A stretch of 64,000 nucleotides of DNA from Bacillus norwichensis. GTDB lineage: Bacteria > Bacillota > Bacilli > Bacillales > Bacillaceae_C. The translations under genes were made by a program, and so were the position numbers. Below, piece by piece: positions 22,778 through 33,924 of this stretch (position 1 is its first letter; the number at the start of each line of letters is the position of its first letter). The notes under the pieces are model-generated. The model was not told the origin of the DNA. It worked only from the letters and a program-made list of their open reading frames with translations, and searched no databases. The stretch is taken from NCBI RefSeq assembly GCF_014836955.1, contig NZ_JACSPV010000007.1:1-64000 (forward strand), written 5' to 3'.

Positions 22778-23761
22778 CTAAGTGCTGGCAATCCGGCTCA
22801 TATCCCTGCCCAATAATGAGTAAAGTATGTTTGCCACCGCCTCTGTATCATGGCGGATAAAACCTTTGTCGATGGTGGCAATTTCTCCCTGGACAACCTC
22901 CATCCCAAGAGAAATTAGCCGATCGACATCGAAATAGACGGGAATAGCCATTTCTTTCTCATAACGATGTTGAAGATCAGGAGGAATCTCTTTATTATTC
23001 ACAAGAATAGTATCGATAAAAGAGCAGTCCATATGATCATACAGAGCATTCACATGCCTGCTTGCCGTAAAGCCTGTTGTTTCACCTGGCTGGGTCATCA
23101 GGTTACAAATATAAACCTTGCATGCATTTGCATTGCATACTGCTTCTCCCAAACCTGGAACAAGAAGATTCGGAAGGATGCTCGTATATAAGCTCCCCGG
23201 TCCGATCACAATCAAATCCGCTTCATAGATCGACTGAATTGTTTCAGGAAGGGGCATAATCACTTCAGGAGTCAAAAATACCTTCTTGATTTCTTTCCCC
23301 ACAGCTGGAATTTTAGATTCTCCCGAAACAAAAGACCCATCCACCATTTCCGCATGAAGCACAACGCTCTGATTGGCGGCGGGAAGGACTTTCCCATGAA
23401 CATTCAACACTCGACTCATTTCTCTCACAGCCTGAACAAAATCGCCGGTAACAGATGTCAGAGCGGCTATAATCAGATTCCCCAATGAATGGCCAGAAAG
23501 CTCATTTGAAGTATTGAAGCGGTGTTGGAACATATCAATGATGAGCGGCTCAGCATCGGATAATGCAGCAATAACATTCCGAATATCTCCAGGCGGCGGA
23601 ATTTCAAACTCTGTTCTTAGTCTTCCCGAGCTGCCTCCATCATCTGCAACCGTCACAATAGCCGTAATATCAACAGGATACTTTTTCAGCCCCCTCAGTA
23701 AAACAGGAAGGCCGGTGCCTCCACCAATGACAACAATTTTAGGTTTCGAAAGTGTCGTCAT
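22778..23761 (-). CDS. mgfK: Gluconeogenesis factor YvcK/MgfK
   Basis: A 327-residue CofD/UPF0052-type protein with the nucleotide-binding start [19 protein letters not shown] and [12 protein letters not shown], and [19 protein letters not shown] further on. In B. subtilis it binds UDP-sugars and is needed for morphology on gluconeogenic carbon sources. Start overlaps the rapZ stop by four bases (ATGA), showing translational coupling. Confidence 0.94.
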   Translation of the reverse strand: MTTLSKPKIVVIGGGTGLPVLLRGLKKYPVDITAIVTVADDGGSSGRLRTEFEIPPPGDIRNVIAALSDAEPLIIDMFQHRFNTSNELSGHSLGNLIIAALTSVTGDFVQAVREMSRVLNVHGKVLPAANQSVVLHAEMVDGSFVSGESKIPAVGKEIKKVFLTPEVIMPLPETIQSIYEADLIVIGPGSLYTSILPNLLVPGLGEAVCNANACKVYICNLMTQPGETTGFTASRHVNALYDHMDCSFIDTILVNNKEIPPDLQHRYEKEMAIPVYFDVDRLISLGMEVVQGEIATIDKGFIRHDTEAVANILYSLLGRDMSRIAST

Positions 23762-24651
23762 CTGGCTATTTCCTTTCTACTTTTGATATCACGGTGTGTG
23801 ATTCGGATATGATAGTCATTTTCGAAAGTGTGCCCAATGTATTCCGCCAATGCAACTGATCGATGCTGTCCGCCTGTACAGCCGATAGCAATCACGAGTT
23901 GGCTTTTGCCTTCCCGTTTGTAATGCGGCAGCATGAATGCAAGCAAGTCAGTGACTTTTTCAAGAAATTTTTGTGTATCGCTCCACTTGAGAACGTAATT
24001 TGCCACTTCATTCTCCAACCCTGTTTTCGGTCTCATATGGTCAATGTAGTGGGGATTAGGCAAAAACCTTACATCAAAGACAAGATCAGCATCAATGGGA
24101 ATCCCATGCTTAAATCCGAATGACATAACATTCACAATAAAGGTCGCCTGTTTATTTGCGGAAAACTCGGTAAGGATCTTTTCCCGCAATTCTTTCGGCT
24201 TCATCTGGGATGTATTGTAAATATGCTGCGCCCGGCCTTTTAGCTCTTCTAATAAGTCCCGTTCCTGCTTGATACCCTCCAGCGGAAGGCCAAGGGGAGC
24301 AAGCGGGTGCGAACGGCGCGTTTCCTTATATCTGCGGACAAGCGCTGCATCATCTGCATCAAGGAACAAAATTTGCGGGGTCACCCAGTTGGAATTGGAT
24401 AATTCATCAATAACTCTAAGCAGAGTATCGAAGAACTCCCGGCCCCTTAAATCCATCACAAGGGCAACTTTGTTCATTTTATTTCCCGATTCCTTCATCA
24501 ATTCCAGAAACTTCGGCATTAATGCGGGGGGTAAATTATCCACACAAAAAAAACCTAAATCTTCAAAGCTGTGAATAGCTACCGTTTTCCCTGCACCAGA
24601 CATGCCTGTAATGATAACTAACTGAATATCCTCCATGGACCCGTTATTCAT
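23758..24651 (-). CDS. rapZ: RapZ/YvcJ nucleotide-binding protein
   Basis: A 297-residue P-loop protein: Walker A GMSGAGKT (residues 16-23), FFCVDNLPP, and C-terminal signature [16 protein letters not shown]. YvcJ of B. subtilis hydrolyses nucleotides and affects competence; E. coli RapZ regulates glucosamine-6-phosphate synthase. ATG at 24651 or the internal ATG at residue 6 could start it. First gene of the operon here: the NUDIX hydrolase gene usually between trxB and rapZ in Bacillus is absent. Confidence 0.93.
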   Translation of the reverse strand: MNNGSMEDIQLVIITGMSGAGKTVAIHSFEDLGFFCVDNLPPALMPKFLELMKESGNKMNKVALVMDLRGREFFDTLLRVIDELSNSNWVTPQILFLDADDAALVRRYKETRRSHPLAPLGLPLEGIKQERDLLEELKGRAQHIYNTSQMKPKELREKILTEFSANKQATFIVNVMSFGFKHGIPIDADLVFDVRFLPNPHYIDHMRPKTGLENEVANYVLKWSDTQKFLEKVTDLLAFMLPHYKREGKSQLVIAIGCTGGQHRSVALAEYIGHTFENDYHIRITHRDIKSRKEIAR

Positions 24652-25042
24652 GGAAATTCATCCTCTCTAATCTGAAACCAAGGATTTTACATATGTATAT
24701 GATATGTAAAAGCAGCTTGTACGCTCCTCATTATTATGCGTAGTTTTAAAATATACTTGTAAAAAAAGATGATGTTTTACACATTATACTATTTTCCTTT
24801 GAAGAAGGACAGCGCCATGGCAAAGTTTCCATGGCTAAAATAACACAAAATACCGTCACAGTCATCCCGTAAGAAAAGCTGAAGTACACAGCTTTAATAG
24901 ACAAACAGCAAGTAAACTGCGCGAAGACGATTCCTTGGCCGTTACGCTATTTTCCCTAACCGTATCTGTTCTACTGTACGGTGCACAATATCAGTAGTTG
25001 CATCTTGTCCTTTCCTCTTCACATCTCCTATCCAATAAAAAA
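24652..25042. other. Gene-free stretch between rapZ and trxB
   Basis: No gene found. A minus-strand TATAAT at 24788-24783 could be the -10 of the rapZ operon, but no good -35 is visible. In related genomes a yvcI-type NUDIX gene sits here; I see no remnant. Confidence 0.4.
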
Positions 25043-25062
25043 AGCACAGGAATCATCCTGTG
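25043..25062 (-). terminator. trxB terminator
   Basis: Read leftward: GCACAGGATGATTCCTGTGC hairpin followed by a T7 run; 115 bases after the trxB stop. Confidence 0.8.
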
Positions 25063-25176
25063 CATCAAAAAGGGATATTGTATAAAAAGGGGGTCAATAT
25101 CTCATAAATAAATATACACAAATTTCATTGCAACACTGTTACAAACAGATTAAATGGTGATTACGCTTCTCAATTA

Positions 25177-26139
<963 letters not shown>

Positions 26140-26274
26140 TCAAATAATTAAGAGTATTTGTCCCTAGCGGAAAAATTTCCGACAATAGAACAATTTTAAT
26201 TTTATAATGTTTTTAATTAGTTCTTCATTCATATCGTATTAAAGTATTTGCCGTACGTCCAAACATATGCTCAC

Positions 26275-27786
26275 TTAAAGATAAAGTTCTATTTTTGTGA
26301 TATATTTTCGCAGTGTAGCAGGAGAAACTCCGTATTTTTTTGCCATTTCCCGCTGCGTCTTCGCATCGTTTCTTTGCATGCTCCAAACATATTCCGCAGC
26401 AGCTGCATAAGCCGAAGGATTTGCAAATTTCCCGTCGCCCTCTATGACTTTTTGAAAAATTTCAAACCAAATTTTGAGCAACTCGAAGACATCAGCTGGA
26501 CGCTCCTTATGCTTTTCATATAGTTCAAAAGCCGTTTCATGTCCCTTATCGATTCTCATTCCCATCCCAAGCTTTTGCCTTTTTTCTACTTGAAGAACAG
26601 TTGCTAAATATAGCTTCTCTGGATAACTAAATTCATCAATCGATTTGAAAGAAGGATGAGTCAACAGCGCTGGCTGTCTATCAGAAATCGCAATAAAGAA
26701 AATCGCACACAACCGTTCCGGGATACTGTTGCTTCTAAGTAAGCTTAATAAGGCCCGATCTCCTTGACTTCTTTTATCAGCTTCTTCAATAGTTTCATTC
26801 CACGGTTCAGAGCCAGCCTTCTCAGGTTCAAGCAAAACAAGATGATCCCAAGCTGCTTTTGCCGCTTTCTCATTTCTAGTAAAATAAGCCGCCTTCGCCA
26901 GCCAGTAATAAAAACCGGCGTTCCCCTGGTAACCTGTCTTTTGGAGATGGCGCAACCAAAAGTAAGCTAAGTCATATTGTTTTGCTAACGCAAACGTCGC
27001 TCCTAATTTATAACGGTGCTCCGGAATTATTGGTTTAATTTTCTCCAATGCTTCCAACAAACGATCCAGATCATCTGTTTGATCTTCATAAAAGTAAAAT
27101 ACAGCCAAGTTGCATAATGCATGCAGATTGCCCGGATTATGAGCAATTACTTTTTCCGTCATTGAAAAAGCATTGCTCGTTTCACCCTCATAGAAATAAG
27201 CCAGCGCCAAATTGTTATAGGCAGGCCAGAATTCTGGGTGTGCTTTTACAATTTCCTCGAGCAATTGTACAGCTTCAGCATATTTTCCATCTTCCAGCAG
27301 AGATTTTGACTCTTCCTGCATTTGAAGAAGGTCCTCCTGCTCTTTCATCAATGAGAGATTATCCTCGTCACTAAACCCGATCCAATCGAGCAGCTCTTCT
27401 GCTTCATCTGAAAATTCCCCTACCTCATCTTTTTCCAAATAAAGCTTGGCATAACGGTAGGCCTCTGTTAACAGGCCCAGATGAGCATAGTTATTGGCCA
27501 AAAAGTAGTAGCACTCTGTCATCCGTTCATCTAGTTCATTCAAAGTCATAAGCAGTAGCTGATTGGATTTTTCATAGTCTCCAGTCTCCGTGTGGACAAG
27601 AGCTAGCTGGCATGCAATCATCGGTTCCAACGGTTCCAGCTCCAAAGCTCTCTGCAAGTACTTTTTGGCATTAGTAAAATCAAAGCGATCGTATGACTGG
27701 AGCCCTTTATGAAAATAGTAATCTCCTGTCGGCAAAAAAGTATAGATTTTCGCCTGATTTTGTCTCTTTTTCGAATATCTGGACAT
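26275..27786 (-). CDS. TPR-repeat protein, YvcD-like
   Basis: 503 residues from ATG 27786 (MSRYSKKRQNQ), chosen for its GGAGG site; the longer frame lacks one. Several tetratricopeptide repeats run from about residue 20 to 330 (for example AKKYLQRALELEPLEPMIAC and PAYNNLALAYFYEGETSNAF). The C-terminus has a helix-turn-helix-like end (REMAKKYGVSPATLRKYI). Position upstream of trxB matches B. subtilis yvcD. Probably a protein-protein interaction scaffold; client unknown. Confidence 0.85.
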   Translation of the reverse strand: MSRYSKKRQNQAKIYTFLPTGDYYFHKGLQSYDRFDFTNAKKYLQRALELEPLEPMIACQLALVHTETGDYEKSNQLLLMTLNELDERMTECYYFLANNYAHLGLLTEAYRYAKLYLEKDEVGEFSDEAEELLDWIGFSDEDNLSLMKEQEDLLQMQEESKSLLEDGKYAEAVQLLEEIVKAHPEFWPAYNNLALAYFYEGETSNAFSMTEKVIAHNPGNLHALCNLAVFYFYEDQTDDLDRLLEALEKIKPIIPEHRYKLGATFALAKQYDLAYFWLRHLQKTGYQGNAGFYYWLAKAAYFTRNEKAAKAAWDHLVLLEPEKAGSEPWNETIEEADKRSQGDRALLSLLRSNSIPERLCAIFFIAISDRQPALLTHPSFKSIDEFSYPEKLYLATVLQVEKRQKLGMGMRIDKGHETAFELYEKHKERPADVFELLKIWFEIFQKVIEGDGKFANPSAYAAAAEYVWSMQRNDAKTQREMAKKYGVSPATLRKYITKIELYL

Positions 27787-27984
27787 CGTGTTTCCTCCGT
27801 TGCTATCGTCCTTTGTCGCTTTTTGTAGTATACCATACAAGTTTGTCTGTTTAAATCGCCAAAAAGGGAAACGCTTAAATTCGCACGTCAAATGCAAACT
27901 CATAGAAAAGATTGGTAGTTTTTTAACGATAAAACCGATTTTTCAATTGGAGGAGCTATTCCTTTCATTTCTATAAATCAAAAA

Positions 27985-28004
27985 ATGACCCTTGAAAGGG
28001 TCAT
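27985..28004 (-). terminator. Terminator of the hprK-lgt operon
   Basis: Read leftward: ATGACCCTTTCAAGGGTCAT followed by TTTTTT. It overlaps the stop codon of the acetyltransferase gene. Confidence 0.8.
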
Positions 28005-28531
28005 TCACTCGGATAAAAAGAATCGGCTTTACGCCTTTCGTCCATTTCTTCTTTTGTATAGATGATTTTCATTGGATTTCCCCCGACAAATGCCCCTGCC
28101 GGAACATCTTTATGTACGAGGGTGCAAGCGGAAACCACCGCTTCATCACCAATCTCTATCCCCGGGAGAATCGTCGTATTCGCACCGATCAAAACGTCAT
28201 TCCCTATAACGACAGGTCCCAGTCTGTATTCCTTGATCAAGTATTCATGTGCAAGGATCGTCGTATTATAGCCAATGACCGTATTAGTTCCGACAGAGAT
28301 TTTTTCAGGAAACATAATATCTGGCATGACCATCAGGGCAAAGGAAGTTTTCTCCCCTACTGACATGTTTAAAAATACACGATACATCCAATTTTTCACA
28401 GTTAAAAAAGGAGTGTACCTTGCCGCCTGGATAATGATAAAGTTCCGCATAACTTTCCAGAAAGGGACGGTTTTGTATATATGCCACAGGGAATTGGCTC
28501 CTTCAACGGGAAACCGTTCCGTCCTTCTCAT
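28001..28531 (-). CDS. yvoF: Hexapeptide-repeat acyltransferase, YvoF-like
   Basis: 176 residues with left-handed beta-helix hexapeptide repeats from about residue 70 (ISVGTNTVIGYNTTILAHEY, VVIGNDVLIGANTTILPGIE) and the usual ending GAFVGGNPMKII. Family members transfer acetyl groups to sugars or antibiotics; the substrate is unknown here. It overlaps ppaX by four bases and is the last gene of the hprK-lgt-yvoD-ppaX-yvoF operon, as in B. subtilis. Confidence 0.88.
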   Translation of the reverse strand: MRRTERFPVEGANSLWHIYKTVPFWKVMRNFIIIQAARYTPFLTVKNWMYRVFLNMSVGEKTSFALMVMPDIMFPEKISVGTNTVIGYNTTILAHEYLIKEYRLGPVVIGNDVLIGANTTILPGIEIGDEAVVSACTLVHKDVPAGAFVGGNPMKIIYTKEEMDERRKADSFYPSE

Positions 28532-29178
28532 TTGATGCCCATTCCGACAATATCAAGAATATCGGACATCTTCTTAAGCATATAATCCGGGCTGTACTGC
28601 TTTAAAAAGTCCTCCCCTTTTACAGACCAAGCTACTCCACATGTATAAGTTCCAGCATTTTTCCCGCCTAGAATATCATAATAATTATCGCCAATCATTA
28701 TAGCTTCTTCGGGATTCGATCCAAGTGCGGCAAGCGCTTTTTCAAGCGGTTCCGGATCCGGTTTCGCATTATCTACCTCATCAAGTGTAATGACGACATC
28801 AAAAAACTCATCTAAATTGGTAAGAGCAAGCCCCTTTAAAACAGTTTTTCTAATCTTCGTCGATACAATCGCCATTTTGAAATTATTTTCGTGCAACGTA
28901 CGTATCGTCTCATAAACGCCTTCAAACTCATGTACAAGCATGTCGTGCTTTTCCATATTAAACTTGCGGTAAATGTCAACCATTTCATCCGCTTTTTCAG
29001 GATCAACACTTGCAAAAGCATCGATCAACGGAGGTCCAAGAAACGGGAGAACGTCTTCGCGGTTAAACCTTCCGGGATAAAATTGCTCAAAAACATGCAA
29101 GTAGGAGGTAATAATCAATTCATTCGTATCAAGAAGAGTTCCATCCAGATCAAATAACAATGTGTTAATTTTAGTCAT
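28528..29178 (-). CDS. ppaX: Pyrophosphatase PpaX
   Basis: 216 residues from ATG 29178 (MTKINTLLFDLDGTLLDTNE), the exact length of B. subtilis PpaX. HAD motifs: DLDGT (nucleophile), VSTK, and GDNYYDILGGKNAG. It hydrolyses pyrophosphate released when HprK dephosphorylates HPr-Ser-P or Crh-Ser-P, which fits its operon with hprK. The start codon overlaps the end of yvoD. Confidence 0.94.
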   Translation of the reverse strand: MTKINTLLFDLDGTLLDTNELIITSYLHVFEQFYPGRFNREDVLPFLGPPLIDAFASVDPEKADEMVDIYRKFNMEKHDMLVHEFEGVYETIRTLHENNFKMAIVSTKIRKTVLKGLALTNLDEFFDVVITLDEVDNAKPDPEPLEKALAALGSNPEEAIMIGDNYYDILGGKNAGTYTCGVAWSVKGEDFLKQYSPDYMLKKMSDILDIVGMGIK

Positions 29179-30116
29179 TATGCAACTTTCCCTTCTCTTG
29201 CAGTATCGTCCTGTCTCCACACAGCCGCCACAAGCCATGTCAAGGCAATGGCTGTGAGAAACCTTATGATCAACAGCGGCAGCACCGGAATTCCCAGCGG
29301 AACAAAAATCAGTGTATCTTCGACAACTGCATGGCAGGCGACAAGAAAAATAAACGCGAGTGTCACATCTCTTTTGCTTACGCCGTCCTCTTTTACCGCT
29401 TGAATCATGACACCTGCTCCATAGGCAAGTCCGAAAACGAGTCCTGAAGCCATCGTTGTCGATGTATTCTCCTTCATTCCGAGCATCCTAGTGAATGGAG
29501 CGACCCAGCGTGAAAAGACTTCCAGCCATTTATAATCTTTTAAAAGTTGAATTCCGATCATAAGAGGCATGACGATTACTGTCAGCTGAAAAACACCGAG
29601 AAATGCTTTTTTCAATGCAAGCGTGATGACAGCGGTAACGCCTACAACCTGCTCTTCTTGCACAGGAATCATACCATATTGCGCCATTTCCTGGCCGCCG
29701 TTCCAAAATAGATTAATGGTTATAGCAGAAATAACTGCTAACCCGATTCTTACCGTAAGTATTAGCCAAAACGGTACTCCAACCTTCATAGCAACTGATG
29801 ACTCAATAAACAGATTATGAGAAAAGGACATCATGACAGCAATGATAAAAACCTCTTTAACTGTCAGATCCAACGACATAATCCCCGCAATCCCTGCATA
29901 CAAATTCAGGAAATTTCCGAGAACAAGCGGGATCGCTGCATCTCCCGACAATCCAAATATTCCCATGACGGGCTCTATCAACCGAATTATCCATGGCATT
30001 ATGGGGGTGTGCTGTAGCACGACAACAAACAAGGTTACTGGAAAAATGACCTTACCTAATGTCCAGATTGTCTTGAATCCATTAATAGCCCCTTGCTTCA
30101 ATGACGTTTTATACAA
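29178..30116 (-). CDS. yvoD: Membrane protein YvoD, nucleoside-recognition domain
   Basis: A 312-residue integral membrane protein with about eight hydrophobic segments, including PVTLFVVVLQHTPIMPW and a Gate/nucleoside-recognition-type stretch (SGLVFGLAYGAGVMIQAV). It starts with TTG (30116) behind GGGAGAG. In the conserved hprK-lgt operon between lgt and ppaX. Transport role not known. Confidence 0.88.
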   Translation of the reverse strand: MYKTSLKQGAINGFKTIWTLGKVIFPVTLFVVVLQHTPIMPWIIRLIEPVMGIFGLSGDAAIPLVLGNFLNLYAGIAGIMSLDLTVKEVFIIAVMMSFSHNLFIESSVAMKVGVPFWLILTVRIGLAVISAITINLFWNGGQEMAQYGMIPVQEEQVVGVTAVITLALKKAFLGVFQLTVIVMPLMIGIQLLKDYKWLEVFSRWVAPFTRMLGMKENTSTTMASGLVFGLAYGAGVMIQAVKEDGVSKRDVTLAFIFLVACHAVVEDTLIFVPLGIPVLPLLIIRFLTAIALTWLVAAVWRQDDTAREGKVA

Positions 30117-30145
30117 TCAACATTCTCTCCCATTAAGCAGTATCT

Positions 30146-30955
30146 TCATTCATTATATCGAGCTTTTGCAAAACCTGCTTTTCTACGGTATATCCAAAGA
30201 ACCACAGCACCAGCTATCAATACAAGGGAAATGACCTGTGCCATTTTTAAGCTACTCGTCAGCATCAGGCTATCCATCCTCATCCCCTCAACAAAGAAGC
30301 GGCCAATTGAATAGAAAATCACATAGGATAGAAAAAGCTCACCACGGTGTAAATTCACTTTTCTTAATAAAATCAGCAGGATAAATCCGACAATGTCCCA
30401 AACGGATTCATAGAGGAACGTCGGATGATAGTAAGTGCCTTTTATGTACATCTGATTGATAATAAATTCTGGAAGATGCATGTTTTCGAGGAAAGCGCGG
30501 CTTACTTCGCCACCATATGCTTCCTGATTCATAAAATTTCCCCAACGGCCGATTGCCTGTCCGAGAATAAGACTCGGGGCTGCAATGTCCGCAATTTTCC
30601 AAAACGAAATTCCTTTGAATTTGGAAAAGACAATAGCTGTGGCAACTGCTCCAATAAGAGCGCCATGAATGGCAATGCCGCCCTCCCATACTTTAATAAT
30701 GTCCCCAAGGTTTTGAGAATAATAATCCCATTGGAAAATCACGTAATAGATGCGGGCGCAAATGATTGAAATAGGGATCGCCCATATGAGCAGATCGGGG
30801 AAAGTCTCTTTATCAAGACGATGTTTGTTTCCCTCACGCATCGCAATATATAATGCCAATGCAATGCCCAGCCCAATGATAATTCCATACCAATGTACAG
30901 AAAACGGGCCAAATTCTATAGCAATTGGGTTCAGCGGTTGAATATCCTGCTCCAT
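30146..30955 (-). CDS. lgt: Prolipoprotein diacylglyceryl transferase
   Basis: 269 residues, about seven membrane helices, with the Lgt signature [13 protein letters not shown] (about residues 138-150) and the N-terminal [14 protein letters not shown]. It transfers diacylglycerol to the lipobox Cys of prolipoproteins such as PstS and the element's lipoprotein. GGAG 8 bases before ATG. Separated from hprK by a copy of repeat family A. Confidence 0.97.
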   Translation of the reverse strand: MEQDIQPLNPIAIEFGPFSVHWYGIIIGLGIALALYIAMREGNKHRLDKETFPDLLIWAIPISIICARIYYVIFQWDYYSQNLGDIIKVWEGGIAIHGALIGAVATAIVFSKFKGISFWKIADIAAPSLILGQAIGRWGNFMNQEAYGGEVSRAFLENMHLPEFIINQMYIKGTYYHPTFLYESVWDIVGFILLILLRKVNLHRGELFLSYVIFYSIGRFFVEGMRMDSLMLTSSLKMAQVISLVLIAGAVVLWIYRRKAGFAKARYNE

Positions 30956-30982
30956 AATTTCAACTCCATGAATAAATTTATC

Positions 30983-31161
30983 AAATTCACCTGGACGTAT
31001 TTGCGCCCAGATTTTATCGAGCTCCGCTCAATAAATTCCTCTGAAAATGCCGTAAGCATAACTTGATTCTGCTGGGTTTTAAACTTTACTAAATGGAGAC
31101 GAGACCATTATGCTTTCATCTAACCCCTTACAGAATTGGGAGACTTCAGTTAATGAAGTTA
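30983..31161 (-). repeat. Dispersed repeat A, copy 1 (IS200/IS605-like remnant)
   Basis: About 180 bases between hprK and lgt resemble copies at 47011 and 60591. It starts (leftward) with TAACTTCATT, whose TAA is the hprK stop codon, has an end hairpin (CTGAAG...TTCTG), and carries the inner hairpin TATCGAGC-TCC-GCTCAATA. The far-end palindrome is imperfect in this copy. No ORF. Confidence 0.65.
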
Positions 31162-32094
31162 ATCAAATTGGCTTTCTTCTTCTGTGATTACGTCAGAAAG
31201 CCTGTCAGCAAACTGCTCAGCTGCATTCATTCCCATTCTTTTCAATCGGAAATTCATCGCTGCCACTTCGATAATAACTGCGAGATTCCGCCCTGGTCTT
31301 ACAGGTATTGTCAATTTTGTAATTTCCGTATCAAAGATTTTGATTGTTTCTTCATCAAGTCCGAGACGGTCATACTGCTTTTCACCATCCCAGAATTCTA
31401 AATGGATCGTCAATGTGATTCTTTTATATGGACGAACAGCACCCGCTCCAAACAGTGTCATCACATTGATGATACCCAACCCCCGTATCTCCAGCAAATG
31501 CTCGAGTAGCTCCGGTGAAGTCCCGACAAGTCTGTCCATATCAACTTGGCGAATTTCTACACAGTCATCCGCAACAAGCCTGTGACCCCTTTCAATAAGC
31601 GCAAGCGCTGTTTCACTTTTCCCCACGCCACTTTGTCCGGTGATTAGAACACCAACTCCATATATCTCGACAAGCACTCCATGAACAGCCGTTGTTGGGG
31701 CCAGCTTGTTTTCCAGATAATAAGTAAGCCGGCTTAAAAAACCGGTTGTCTTCATCTCTGTTCTCAAAACCGGAACCGAATGCCGTTCAGATACTTCAAT
31801 CAATTCTTCGGGTATGTCCATTCCACCCGTTATAATAATGCATGGAGTTGAATCAGTGCAAAGCTGCTCCATGCGATATCTTCTTTCGCCTGCCATGAGC
31901 ATTTCCGTAAATTTTACTTCCGTACGCCCCAAAAGCTGCACACGCTCGGCTGGATAATAATGAAAAAAACCAGCAATCTCCAACCCGGGCCGGGAAATAT
32001 CACTAGTCGTTATCGGTCTGTGAATCCCTTCCTCGCCACTGACCAACTCCAGATCGAATTCTTTGATGATATCTTCCGTACGAACTTTCGCCAT
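31159..32094 (-). CDS. hprK: HPr(Ser) kinase/phosphorylase
   Basis: 311-residue bifunctional enzyme that phosphorylates HPr and Crh on Ser46 and reverses this with phosphate, setting carbon catabolite repression. Walker A GQSGVGKS (153-160), HprK signature [15 protein letters not shown] (about 204-218). AAGGAGGG before ATG. First gene of the operon with lgt, yvoD, ppaX and yvoF. Its stop codon lies at the edge of repeat A copy 1. Confidence 0.97.
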   Translation of the reverse strand: MAKVRTEDIIKEFDLELVSGEEGIHRPITTSDISRPGLEIAGFFHYYPAERVQLLGRTEVKFTEMLMAGERRYRMEQLCTDSTPCIIITGGMDIPEELIEVSERHSVPVLRTEMKTTGFLSRLTYYLENKLAPTTAVHGVLVEIYGVGVLITGQSGVGKSETALALIERGHRLVADDCVEIRQVDMDRLVGTSPELLEHLLEIRGLGIINVMTLFGAGAVRPYKRITLTIHLEFWDGEKQYDRLGLDEETIKIFDTEITKLTIPVRPGRNLAVIIEVAAMNFRLKRMGMNAAEQFADRLSDVITEEESQFD

Positions 32095-32278
32095 CGGAAT
32101 CCCTCCTTATCCAAACCTCTTGCTATGAAATTTGGATTTTACACAAAAAACTTCACCTTGTCTATTTTAGCATTTTCTGCTCAATAAACTCCACTTTTCA
32201 AGAAATTTTGTCTTTGAAGAGCAAGGAGAGGGCCGTTAATACGGGATTGGCGGCGGTTTATAAGAGAGTGGCAATAAA

Positions 32279-32308
32279 AAACCCGGTCCAGCCAAGGCTG
32301 TCCGGGTT
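32279..32308 (-). terminator. Terminator after yvlD
   Basis: Read leftward: AACCCGG-A-CAGCC and GGCTG-G-ACCGGGTT-like stem followed by TTTTTT. It overlaps the yvlD stop codon. Confidence 0.8.
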
Positions 32309-32663
32309 ATTTATTGCGATCAGGATTCAGTATTGTCTTTTGAATGATTAAATTGACCAATACCATGATCACTGCAATCAAGAAGGTAAGTCCAAATCCG
32401 TCGATTTCAAATTTGCTGCCCATGATGGCGTCAGTCATTGACAATGTGACGGCGTTAATCACTAATAAGAAGAATCCAAGTGTCAGCAAGGTGATGGGCA
32501 AAGTCAAAAGGATGAGGAGCGGCCTCACCAAGACGTTCAGTATTGACAGCACAAGGCTTGCCGCAACAGCCGCTCCAAAGCTTGAGACATGGAATCCTTC
32601 AAAGTAACCAGCAAAAGCAATGAACAGAACTGCGTTGATGAGAATTCCAATTAACCATCTCAT
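32307..32663 (-). CDS. yvlD: Membrane protein YvlD (phage holin family 4 fold)
   Basis: 118 residues with four hydrophobic segments (RWLIGILINAVLFIAFAGYF at the start; LSILNVLVRPLLILLTLPIT typical of the family). YvlD belongs to the mycobacterial/holin superfamily IV group. In B. subtilis the yvl genes respond to envelope stress. It starts 3 bases after the yvlB stop. Function unknown. Confidence 0.87.
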   Translation of the reverse strand: MRWLIGILINAVLFIAFAGYFEGFHVSSFGAAVAASLVLSILNVLVRPLLILLTLPITLLTLGFFLLVINAVTLSMTDAIMGSKFEIDGFGLTFLIAVIMVLVNLIIQKTILNPDRNK

Positions 32664-32666
32664 GTT

Positions 32667-33851
32667 TTACTCACCCTTTTGCTTCGCTTTTCGAATGAAG
32701 ACGGAACCGGTTTTTGTATCTGCTTCAAGATATAGCGTATGGTCATCCAAACCACTGCGTTTGAATTTCATTTGTTTTTGGATAACTTCCTTCTTCTCAT
32801 GAAGAACGTTAATTCCTTCCAAATCCAGCTTGTAGCTTCCGAGATTGGATCGGACTTCTCCGTCAATCGTTGCAGTATCCGGAACATTTACATAAATATT
32901 TCCTGTCACTGCTTTAGCTTCTATCAGTTCAGCTCCGGACTGCTCCAATGTACACTGAATGTTCCCATTAAAAGATTTCAATTCAGCCTTTTTGTAGAAC
33001 CCTGACAGGTCAATTGCACCGTTCACTGTTTCAGCCTCAACCCGGTCTGCATTTAAATCAACCACTTTTATTTGACCATTTACTGTATCCACATCAAGCT
33101 TCTTCCCTGAAATACCGGTCAAATCAACTTTTCCGTTCGTTGTTTTTACAATTAGATGCTCGGTTTCCAGCAGTTCACCTGTCATTTCACCATTGAACAC
33201 ACGAACCGCTATTTTTTTATAGAGTTTTTTTGGAATATATACTGTTGTTTCCACACGCATCCATTTAGATTTCGTCGCAAAACACAGCATTCCATTATCC
33301 TGAGAGAAAACTGTGTTATCAAGGAAGTAACTACGCCCCTCATCCCGATCTTCCACACGATATACCTTCGCTTGGCATTCTACACGGATTTCCTGCTGCT
33401 CCCACGCGATGACACGAACTGGACCATTGGCAATATCAATATCGATTCGTTCAACTTGCTCATCTGCCTGCTGGAAAACATGAGGCACTTCCACTGATTG
33501 AGTGATCTGCCAATCTATATCCTTGATTTTACGAAGAGCAGTATTAACAAAGTCGAAAATTCTTTCACCAGCCTGCTCAATCTGCGAATAGAAAGTGTCA
33601 TCGCCCGAACCGGATTCCTTCGATTTACTCTGTTCATTTTGTGTTGACCTATGAGTCGATCCTGAATTGGATTCCGCTTTCGACTCGGCCTGTAGAGTTG
33701 TTCCCGTCCATTGCTCTTCAAGGTTTGAAGGCTCTTCCTTGGTGCCTTCAGCATTCCCGTTTTCTAATGCATCGAGCAGAACGATAGCTTCCTGGGCCGA
33801 CAGCTTTCCTTCTTGTACCATTTCAAGTATTCGTTTTCGATCCTGATTCAT
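32667..33851 (-). CDS. yvlB: YvlB-like DUF4097 protein
   Basis: 394 residues from ATG 33851 (MNQDRKRILEMVQEGKLS), chosen for its TAGGAGG site. The first 40 residues form a SHOCT-like helical module (LSAQEAIVLLDALENG); a low-complexity Ser/Glu linker follows, then a right-handed beta-solenoid-type DUF4097 domain (for example VKTTNGKVDLTGISGKKLDV). Related to LiaG. Probably a cell-envelope-stress accessory; mechanism unknown. Confidence 0.85.
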   Translation of the reverse strand: MNQDRKRILEMVQEGKLSAQEAIVLLDALENGNAEGTKEEPSNLEEQWTGTTLQAESKAESNSGSTHRSTQNEQSKSKESGSGDDTFYSQIEQAGERIFDFVNTALRKIKDIDWQITQSVEVPHVFQQADEQVERIDIDIANGPVRVIAWEQQEIRVECQAKVYRVEDRDEGRSYFLDNTVFSQDNGMLCFATKSKWMRVETTVYIPKKLYKKIAVRVFNGEMTGELLETEHLIVKTTNGKVDLTGISGKKLDVDTVNGQIKVVDLNADRVEAETVNGAIDLSGFYKKAELKSFNGNIQCTLEQSGAELIEAKAVTGNIYVNVPDTATIDGEVRSNLGSYKLDLEGINVLHEKKEVIQKQMKFKRSGLDDHTLYLEADTKTGSVFIRKAKQKGE

Positions 33852-33924
33852 GGTCAATCCTCCTATTTTTTCATCTTCCATGTAATACGAGATGAACAGA
33901 AAAATGTTTCATTTTCAGCAAAAA

